This document shows, in pieces, positions 1-4,867 of a stretch of DNA of 6,396 bases. The position numbers and the translations under genes were made by a program. The notes under the pieces are model-generated. The model was not told where the DNA came from and searched no databases. It worked only from the letters and a program-made list of their open reading frames with translations. The first letter of the stretch is position 1. Every line of letters starts with the position of its first letter. The DNA is taken from NCBI GenBank assembly GCA_003533405.1, contig DQDL01000095.1:647-7042 (forward strand). Direction: 5' to 3'. Source of the stretch: Clostridiales bacterium (GTDB taxonomy: Bacteria; Bacillota; Clostridia; Oscillospirales; Oscillospiraceae).

Positions 1-980
1 ACACCAAGCTCAAGACCGGCGGCAGTACCTACGATGTTATCATTCCGTCGGACTACATGATAGCCCGCCTTATCTCCGAGAACATGCTTTTAGAGCTTGA
101 TTACTCGAATATCCCGAACTATGCCGGCGTGGACGAGGCGTACAAGAACACCGCCTTTGACCCGGATAACAAGTACACCGTGCCGTACACATGGGGCACC
201 GTGGGGCTTATCTACAACAAGAAGTATGTTGACAAAGCCGACCTCGGCTCGTGGGATCTGCTGTGGAACAGCAAGTATTCCGGCAAGATACTCATGTTCG
301 ATAATCCCCGTGACGCATTTGCAATTTCCGAGCTGCTGCTTGGTATTGATATAAACACCGAAAACGAGGACGAGCTGCGCAGTGCGGCCTATAAGCTCAT
401 CGAGCAGAAGCCCCTTGTGCAGAGCTATGTCATGGATCAGATCTATGACAAGATGGAGCGTGAGGAGGCGTGGATTGCACCGTATTACGCAGGCGACTAT
501 CTGCAAATGGTGCAGGAGAACGAAGACCTCGGCTTTTACTTCCCCAAGGAGGGCTTCAACCTCTTTATCGATGCAATGTGCATACCGAAAAGCTGCCAGA
601 ACAAGGCCGCTGCCGAGGCGTATATAAACTTCCTGTGCGGCGCTCAGGTAGCGGGCGAGAACCTTGATTACCTCGGCTACTCGACACCCATTTCCGCTGC
701 AAAGGAGTACATGGATCCAGACATGGTCGCAAGCGACATCGCCTACCCGAGCGAGGAGACGCTTGCAATGGGCTCGGCGTTTTCCTACCTCGGCGAGCAG
801 ACCAATCAGCTCATGGATTCGCTTTGGCTCGAGGTCAAGACGCAGGGCAGCGTCGACAGCTATGCGATAGTCAGCATGGCAGTCCTCGCCGTCGGCCTTG
901 CGGCGTACTTCACAATTCACGCTGTGCGCAAGAAAAAGCGCATCGCCAACCGCTGCAAAAGGTGGAAAACTCAAGAATGA
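1..980 (+). CDS. potD: PotD-like polyamine ABC transporter substrate-binding protein, 5' end cut by window, with C-terminal membrane anchor
   Basis: This is the extracytoplasmic binding component of a spermidine/putrescine-type ABC importer. The frame is open from base 3 and 325 residues are visible; roughly the first 60-80 residues of a typical PotD lie outside the window, so the true start, signal peptide or lipobox cannot be seen. Visible family signatures are YDVIIPSDY near the start, PYTWGTVGLIYN, DNPRDAF, and a C-lobe with NLFIDAMCIPK (Asp at 570-572 matches the conserved amine-binding Asp of PotD) and GYSTP. After the usual domain end (LWLEVKT) there is a hydrophobic helix at 861-926, then RKKKR and a short basic tail. 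This suggests the protein is tethered with its tail in the cytoplasm. Partner permease and ATPase genes would be expected upstream. A fusion to a permease at the unseen N-terminus is possible. The family call is firm; the exact polyamine is not known. Confidence 0.9.
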   Translation, partial: TKLKTGGSTYDVIIPSDYMIARLISENMLLELDYSNIPNYAGVDEAYKNTAFDPDNKYTVPYTWGTVGLIYNKKYVDKADLGSWDLLWNSKYSGKILMFDNPRDAFAISELLLGIDINTENEDELRSAAYKLIEQKPLVQSYVMDQIYDKMEREEAWIAPYYAGDYLQMVQENEDLGFYFPKEGFNLFIDAMCIPKSCQNKAAAEAYINFLCGAQVAGENLDYLGYSTPISAAKEYMDPDMVASDIAYPSEETLAMGSAFSYLGEQTNQLMDSLWLEVKTQGSVDSYAIVSMAVLAVGLAAYFTIHAVRKKKRIANRCKRWKTQE

Positions 981-982
981 CG

Positions 983-1015
983 AAAAAATCGACCGAATTA
1001 TTCGGTCGATTTTTT
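983..1015. terminator. Bidirectional intrinsic terminator between convergent potD-like gene and sigE
   Basis: The arms AAAAAATCGACCGAA (983-997) and TTCGGTCGATTTTTT (1001-1015) are perfect reverse complements of 15 bp around a 3-base loop. The GC-rich core is flanked by an A-tract on one side and a T-tract on the other, so a U-run follows the hairpin whichever strand is transcribed. It starts 3 bases after the stop of the plus-strand binding-protein gene and shares two bases with the stop codon of sigE on the minus strand. Confidence 0.92.
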
Positions 1016-1724
1016 ACTGCATTTGCTTTATCATCTCACGCCTAAGACGCACGATTATGCGCTTTTCGAGGCGGCTTATGTAGCTTTGGGATATGCCCAT
1101 GAGGTCGGCGACCTCCTTTTGCGTGAGCTCATTTCTGCCGCCGAGCCCGAAGCGCAGAACGATGATGTTTCGCTCCCGCTCGTTAAGCGTCTGTATCGCA
1201 GCCGAGAGCATCTGCTTGTCGGCGTCGTCCTCAAGTGGGCGGTACACCTCGTCGTCATCCGTGCCGAGAACATCGGATAATAAAAGCTCATTGCCGTCCC
1301 AGTCGGTGTTTAAGGGCTCGTCGAAGCTCACCTCCGTGCGCTGATTGCTCACCTTGCGCAGATACATGAGTATCTCGTTTTCAATGCAGCGTGATGCGTA
1401 GGTCGCAAGCTTAATGTTCTTGGCGGATTTGAAAGTGTTTATCGCCTTGATAAGCCCTATCGTGCCGATGGATATGAGATCCTCAAGGTTCAGCCCAGTG
1501 TTTTCAAAGCGTCGGGCGATGTAGACCACAAGGCGCAGATTGTGCTCTGTGAGCAGCTGCTTTGCCTTCTCGTCTCCGGCCTCCATGGCGAGTATCGCCC
1601 GCTCCTCCTCATCCCGCTCGAGCGGCGGTGGGAGAATGTCGCTTCCGCCGATGTAGAAAAGCTCCGACGGAGCGGGGGCAAAATGCTTTTCAAGCCAGTC
1701 TCTAATAAGTTTCAGAATGTTCAT
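1014..1724 (-). CDS. sigE: RNA polymerase sporulation sigma factor, pro-sigma-E
   Basis: This is the mother-cell-specific sigma factor of early sporulation. It is made as an inactive membrane-associated precursor and directs the first mother-cell regulon after cleavage by SpoIIGA. The 236-residue length is close to the 239 of Bacillus subtilis pro-SigE. Diagnostic stretches are FYIGGSDILPPPL (23-35) just after the pro-peptide, region 2 at about 59-124 with NLRLVVYIARRFENTG and LATYASRCIENEILMYLR, the linker SFDEPLNTDWDGNELLLSDV, and region 4 at about 178-232 with a helix-turn-helix ending GISQSYISRLEKRI. By alignment with B. subtilis (cleavage before YIGGS) the pro-peptide would be 23 residues, a few shorter than its 27. 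A strong AAAGGAGA site precedes the ATG, and the gene follows spoIIGA by 11 bp in one operon. sigG, commonly next in this cluster, is absent; a terminator follows directly. Confidence 0.97.
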   Translation of the reverse strand: MNILKLIRDWLEKHFAPAPSELFYIGGSDILPPPLERDEEERAILAMEAGDEKAKQLLTEHNLRLVVYIARRFENTGLNLEDLISIGTIGLIKAINTFKSAKNIKLATYASRCIENEILMYLRKVSNQRTEVSFDEPLNTDWDGNELLLSDVLGTDDDEVYRPLEDDADKQMLSAAIQTLNERERNIIVLRFGLGGRNELTQKEVADLMGISQSYISRLEKRIIVRLRREMIKQMQ

Positions 1725-1728
1725 GACT

Positions 1729-1736
1729 TCTCCTTT
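1729..1736 (-). promoter_or_regulatory. Ribosome binding site of sigE
   Basis: The minus-strand sequence AAAGGAGA lies four bases before the sigE ATG at 1724-1722 and overlaps the last base of the spoIIGA stop codon (TGA, 1738-1736). It fixes the sigE start and suggests efficient translation of the second cistron right after termination on the first. Confidence 0.85.
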
Positions 1737-2536
1737 CAGATTATGCAGTCAAAGCCGTCGCCGCTGACTGAGGTGGACGATATCGCAACTAAAATATCCT
1801 CACGCGCCTTGTCGTCAACTGTCAAACTGTCGGGCCTGAACGCAGGCAGCAGGCCGCTTTGCGTGCCGACGGCGGAGTAGGGGATGAGCCGCATTTTTCC
1901 GGCGTAGAGCGTGATAAGCTCCGTAGGGGACAAATTTTCGCTTCCCTCGCCGAGGAGCGGCACAAGCTGCGCAGCTCCCGCAATGAGCACCTCACTCCCG
2001 GTCATCGGGTCATACAAACAGTTGCCGCTGTCATATAATGCCCGCAGCGTGACGCTTTGGCCGCAAAAGCCGATGACAACGGTGTGTACCGTCTTGCCCG
2101 TGCTCTTTGCCGTCCTGCGGAACACAAGGCTCAGGGCAGCGTAAATTATCCCGAAGCTTAGTACCAAAACGGGCATGGACACGGGAAGATACACGGTGTT
2201 TCCCATACCGCCGCTTTGCACCGACAGCGCCCACAGCGTGCCGCCGAATACGGCAGACACGGCGAAAAAAACCGCCGCACAGCGCCAGAACTTAGGCTCT
2301 TTTGCGAATGCGATGAGCGCCATTAAAACGCCTGACGCAAGCTTGATGGGCAGCAGCGTCAAAAACGCAAAGCCCGGCAGAACCGACAAAACGGCGTACG
2401 CAGCCCCGCACAGCGCCGCCACGGCGTACCGCAGCCTGCGCAGCAAAACTCCGCATACTCTTGCCGAACCGAGCAGTATAAGATAGTCGCATATGAAGTT
2501 TAAAATAAACAGCCGGTCTATGTATATCGTCTCCAT
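1736..2536 (-). CDS. spoIIGA: Sporulation sigma-E factor processing peptidase SpoIIGA
   Basis: This is the membrane-embedded aspartic protease that removes the pro-peptide of pro-sigma-E in the mother cell when signalled from the forespore (by SpoIIR in B. subtilis). The protein has 266 residues. The N-terminal half has about five hydrophobic segments (roughly 7-24, 36-53, 55-75, 86-104 and 118-138). The C-terminal cytosolic domain carries the catalytic motif YDSGNCLYDPMTG with Asp169, and then IPYSAVGTQSGLLPAFRPD, typical of the family. The start at 2536 gives METIYIDRLFILNF, which aligns with the usual SpoIIGA N-terminus; an in-frame ATG at 2575 adds 13 residues unlike the family. No Shine-Dalgarno sequence is visible before either ATG, and a TATAAT lies only six bases before the chosen start, so the message may be leaderless. 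sigE follows 11 bp downstream. Confidence 0.94.
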   Translation of the reverse strand: METIYIDRLFILNFICDYLILLGSARVCGVLLRRLRYAVAALCGAAYAVLSVLPGFAFLTLLPIKLASGVLMALIAFAKEPKFWRCAAVFFAVSAVFGGTLWALSVQSGGMGNTVYLPVSMPVLVLSFGIIYAALSLVFRRTAKSTGKTVHTVVIGFCGQSVTLRALYDSGNCLYDPMTGSEVLIAGAAQLVPLLGEGSENLSPTELITLYAGKMRLIPYSAVGTQSGLLPAFRPDSLTVDDKAREDILVAISSTSVSGDGFDCII

Positions 2537-2542
2537 GCGAAA

Positions 2543-2575
2543 ATTATATACTTTCAAAGCCGCACAATTTGTCAT
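2543..2575 (-). promoter_or_regulatory. Candidate Spo0A-dependent sigma-A promoter of spoIIGA-sigE
   Basis: On the minus strand, ATGACA (2575-2570; five of six bases of the -35 consensus) and TATAAT (2548-2543; perfect -10) are separated by 21 bp. A near-consensus pair with an over-long spacer is the known hallmark of the B. subtilis spoIIG promoter (22 bp), which needs phosphorylated Spo0A to work. A Spo0A-box-like sequence lies just upstream at 2584-2590. The predicted transcription start falls at or within a base or two of the spoIIGA ATG. The assignment rests on pattern and gene context only. Confidence 0.6.
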
Positions 2576-2591
2576 TTGATAATTGTCAAAT
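2574..2591. promoter_or_regulatory. Imperfect palindrome with a Spo0A-box-like element, candidate operator
   Basis: ATTTGA-TAATTG-TCAAAT has six-base perfect arms and 16 of 18 symmetric positions. Its right half contains TGTCAAA (2584-2590), one mismatch from the Spo0A core box TGTCGAA. A second, weaker copy of the motif in the same orientation (AATTTGTCA, 2566-2574, against AATTGTCA, 2581-2588) lies 14 bp away. The element sits about 50 bp upstream of the predicted spoIIGA transcription start and overlaps the -35 of the divergent promoter, so one bound regulator could affect both. Spo0A is the natural candidate; a dimeric repressor reading the palindrome is the alternative. Confidence 0.5.
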
Positions 2592-2611
2592 AAGCTTGGC
2601 TGTGGTAAAAT
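2583..2611 (+). promoter_or_regulatory. Sigma-A-type promoter of the transporter-pyrH-frr-uppS-ispC gene string
   Basis: TTGTCA (2583-2588) and TAAAAT (2606-2611) are separated by exactly 17 bp, and TG one base before the -10 (2603-2604) makes it an extended -10 element. Transcription would start near 2618, giving a leader of about 34 bases that includes AAAAGGAAA (2637-2645) ahead of the ATG at 2652. It is the only good promoter seen upstream of the plus-strand genes; internal promoters within coding sequence cannot be excluded. Confidence 0.65.
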
Positions 2612-2651
2612 ACTTTAGATTGAAATACTGTAGAATAAAAGGAAACAAGTT

Positions 2652-3560
2652 ATGTGGTTTTGGTTTGCTGTAATAGCGCTGCTTTGCTGGAGCGGCTCTG
2701 ATCTGTTTTCAAAGATCGGCTGCCAGGATGCCGACGATAAGTACAGCCATCTGAAGATGGTCATGGCGGTCGGCATAGTTATGGGACTTCACGCTGCCTA
2801 TGAGATTTTCGTCGGCGGCGTTGAGATAAGCTGGAGCGTCATCATTACATACCTGCCGGTTTCGGCGCTGTATATAGTCTCGATGGCGGTCGGCTATGTG
2901 GGGCTTAGGTATATTGAGCTTTCGATATCCTCGCCTATATGCAACTCCTCCGGTGCAATAGTTGCGATACTTATTTTTGCGACAAAGGGCTTCGGCGAGC
3001 TTCCGCCGATAGCGCTTGTTGCGGTGGCGCTCGTATGCATCGGCGTTGTGTGTCTCGGTATCACCGAGGCAAACGAGGATGAAGAGCTGCGCAAGGCTCG
3101 TCAGGATGCAAGCAATCATCATTACGCAAAAAGCTGGATAGCGATCGCACTACCGGTTATCTACTGCCTGCTCGATGCTCTGGGCACATTCGCCGATTCC
3201 AAGGTTCTCGAGGTTCTCAACGAGGACTCCGCCAATGTTGCGTATGAGCTTACCTTCCTGTGTGTGGGCATAGTGTGCGCAATTTATGTTCTCGGCGTTA
3301 AAAAGCAGCGGCTCATACCCAAAAGGGAAGTGCCAAAGTACACCGGCGCCCTGTTTGAGACCGCAGGCCAGTTTGCATATATCTACGCTCTGGCTGATTC
3401 TGCGCACGCAGCGCTCGCCGCTCCCATTATCTCATCCTACTGCGTTGCCTCCGTCATCTGGAGCCGCATCTTCCTCAAGGAAAAGCTGTCAGCCAAGCAT
3501 TATGCGTCTGTTTTCATAGTCATAGTGGGTATAGTTATCATAGGAATACTTGATATTTAA
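2652..3560 (+). CDS. EamA/DMT-family membrane transporter, substrate unknown
   Basis: This 302-residue integral membrane protein looks like a 10-helix drug/metabolite transporter made of two five-helix repeats. Hydrophobic segments lie at about 2-19, 35-54, 64-83, 99-111, 119-137, 161-180, 198-216, 231-248, 253-272 and 282-300. A charged central loop (139-160, NEDEELRKARQD) divides the halves. The C-terminal stretch with PII near 258, FLKEKLS at 274-280 and a last glycine-rich helix matches the end of EamA domains. The N-terminus MWFWFAVIALLCWSGSDLFSK is also typical, with the helix 1 tryptophan/serine pattern. The family covers exporters of amino acids, nucleotide precursors, sugars and drugs, so no substrate is assigned. 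It starts the plus-strand string, 12 bp ahead of pyrH, and is divergent from spoIIGA. The start is supported by a modest AAGGAAA site. A co-transcribed pyrimidine gene does not by itself indicate a nucleotide substrate. Confidence 0.85.
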   Translation: MWFWFAVIALLCWSGSDLFSKIGCQDADDKYSHLKMVMAVGIVMGLHAAYEIFVGGVEISWSVIITYLPVSALYIVSMAVGYVGLRYIELSISSPICNSSGAIVAILIFATKGFGELPPIALVAVALVCIGVVCLGITEANEDEELRKARQDASNHHYAKSWIAIALPVIYCLLDALGTFADSKVLEVLNEDSANVAYELTFLCVGIVCAIYVLGVKKQRLIPKREVPKYTGALFETAGQFAYIYALADSAHAALAAPIISSYCVASVIWSRIFLKEKLSAKHYASVFIVIVGIVIIGILDI

Positions 3561-3572
3561 AAGGAGAGCGCA

Positions 3573-4289
3573 ATGGAGAAACCTGTTTATAAGCGAGTGC
3601 TGATAAAGATCAGCGGCGAGGCACTTGCCGGCGATAAAAAGACCGGCTTTGACTTTGATTTTATTGCAAATGTCTGTAAGACGGTGAAAAGCTGCGTCGA
3701 TATGGGCGTTGAGGTCGGCATAGTTGTCGGCGGCGGCAACTTCTGGCGCGGCGTCAAGGACGGCGCAGGTCATGTCGAGCGTGTCAGCGCAGACCGAATG
3801 GGCATGCTCGCAACGGCTATGAACTGCCTTGCGGTCGCCGATGTGTTCAAGCAGATAGGCGCAAAGGCCACTATCCAGACCGCCGTTGATATTCAGGGCG
3901 TAGGCGAAAGGTACAGCACCACGGAGGCTATAAAGCACCTTGAAAACGGCGAGGTCGTCATGTTCGGCTGCGGCACGGGCAGCCCGTTTTTCTCGACGGA
4001 TACGGCCGCTGTCCTGCGTGCGGCGGAGATAGGCGCAGACGCAATACTCCTTGCAAAGAACATTGACGGCGTTTACAGCGCAGACCCGAGAGTGGACGCA
4101 TCGGCCGTCAAGTACGACAGCATAAGCTATGACGATGTGCTTGCCCGGCACCTTGCAGTCATGGATACCACCGCAACCAGCCTTGCAATGGATAACGACA
4201 TTCCCGTTATCGTCTTTGCACTGGCACAGCCGGAAAACATAGTCCGTGTGCTGTGCGGCGAAAAGCTCGGCACACTGGTCACAAAATAA
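3573..4289 (+). CDS. pyrH: UMP kinase
   Basis: This cytosolic enzyme phosphorylates UMP to UDP with ATP, the entry to UTP and CTP synthesis. It belongs to the amino-acid-kinase fold and normally forms a hexamer. The 238-residue length is normal. Visible motifs are KISGEALAG (12-20; phosphate-binding start), VVGGGNFWRG (51-60), ADRMGMLAT (73-81; UMP-site Asp74), the GTGSPFFSTDTAA stretch (134-146) and LLAKNIDGVYSADPR (159-173; nucleotide-binding region). The segment VGERYSTTEAIKHLENGE (110-127) replaces the arginine-rich stretch (EPYIRRxAIRHLEKGR type) that I recall for Bacillus-like enzymes. AAGGAG at 3561-3566, directly after the transporter stop, is a strong ribosome binding site that fixes the ATG. 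frr follows after 25 bp, the standard bacterial pyrH-frr order. Confidence 0.97.
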   Translation: MEKPVYKRVLIKISGEALAGDKKTGFDFDFIANVCKTVKSCVDMGVEVGIVVGGGNFWRGVKDGAGHVERVSADRMGMLATAMNCLAVADVFKQIGAKATIQTAVDIQGVGERYSTTEAIKHLENGEVVMFGCGTGSPFFSTDTAAVLRAAEIGADAILLAKNIDGVYSADPRVDASAVKYDSISYDDVLARHLAVMDTTATSLAMDNDIPVIVFALAQPENIVRVLCGEKLGTLVTK

Positions 4290-4300
4290 GATAAAACATA

Positions 4301-4308
4301 TAGGAGGT
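4301..4308 (+). promoter_or_regulatory. Ribosome binding site that sets the frr start
   Basis: TAGGAGGT, nearly the full anti-16S complement, lies six bases before the ATG at 4315. It decides the frr start against an in-frame ATG at 4246 that lies inside pyrH and would add 23 residues unlike any RRF. Confidence 0.9.
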
Positions 4309-4314
4309 AGCAAC

Positions 4315-4866
4315 ATGTCCGATTATATTGAATTTGAAAGCAAGATGAAGAAAACCGCCGAGGTGCTCAAGACCCAGCTTGCATCCGTTCGTGCAGGCCG
4401 TGCAAACGCAGCGGTCCTCGATCAGATCACCGTCGATTATTACGGAGTGCCCACCCCCATCCAGCAGGTAGCATCCGTTTCAGTTCCCGACCCCCGCTCT
4501 CTGCTGATCCAGCCTTGGGACGCATCCGTCCTCAAGGGCATCGAGAAGGCAATTCTCGCATCCGAGCTCGGAATCAATCCGCAGAACGACGGCAGAACGA
4601 TCCGTCTCGTGTTCCCGCAGTTGACCGAGGAGCGCCGCAAGGAGCTTGCAAAGCAGGTCAAGAAGTATGGCGAGGAAGCAAAGGTCGCAGTGCGCAACAT
4701 TCGCCGTGACGCTATCGATAAATTCAAAAAGCAGCAGAAGGCGTCCGAGATAACCGAGGATGATTACAAGACCGTCGAGAAGGACATTCAGAAGCTCACC
4801 GACGACTATATCAAGGAAGTCGAGGGCATAGCCGAGAAGAAGGAAAAGGAACTTTTCGAGATCTGA
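4315..4866 (+). CDS. frr: Ribosome recycling factor
   Basis: RRF acts with EF-G and IF3 to split the post-termination ribosome from mRNA. The 183-residue length is standard (about 185). The long-helix domain I is formed by residues 1-30 and about 105-183, and the small domain II by about 31-104. Conserved stretches visible are LASVRAGRANAAVLDQITVDY (split over 22-42), YGVPTPIQQVASVSVPD, INPQNDGRTIRLVFPQLTEERRKEL (from 87), and VRNIRRDA (126-133), whose arginines face the ribosome. The C-terminus is the expected lysine/glutamate-rich helix (EGIAEKKEKELFEI). The gene sits 25 bp after pyrH and one base before uppS, and was probably expressed from the same transcript. Nothing in the sequence is unusual. 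Confidence 0.98.
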   Translation: MSDYIEFESKMKKTAEVLKTQLASVRAGRANAAVLDQITVDYYGVPTPIQQVASVSVPDPRSLLIQPWDASVLKGIEKAILASELGINPQNDGRTIRLVFPQLTEERRKELAKQVKKYGEEAKVAVRNIRRDAIDKFKKQQKASEITEDDYKTVEKDIQKLTDDYIKEVEGIAEKKEKELFEI

Positions 4867-4867
4867 T

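Noticed and set aside
90..974. A long open minus-strand frame opposite the potD-like gene
   Set aside because: It is the complement of a clearly homologous plus-strand gene, its product resembles no family I recognise, and high-GC codon bias readily leaves antisense frames open.
1014..1724. The sigma factor being SigK, SigF or SigG rather than SigE
   Set aside because: The pro-peptide followed by YIGGS and LPPPL, the DWDGNELLLSDVLGTDDD linker and the adjacent spoIIGA together fit SigE only.
2537..2575. An ATG at 2575 as the start of spoIIGA
   Set aside because: The 13 extra residues do not look like the family N-terminus, and this stretch contains the predicted -35 and -10 elements. It is kept as an alternative because neither ATG has a Shine-Dalgarno sequence.
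4246..4314. An upstream in-frame ATG that would extend frr by 23 residues
   Set aside because: It lies inside pyrH, has no ribosome site, and the ATG at 4315 has a near-perfect TAGGAGGT at the right distance and gives the standard RRF N-terminus.
3489..4316. A 275-codon open frame on the minus strand across pyrH
   Set aside because: The plus strand encodes an intact UMP kinase with all motifs; the antisense product is low in recognisable features and lacks a credible ribosome binding site in context.
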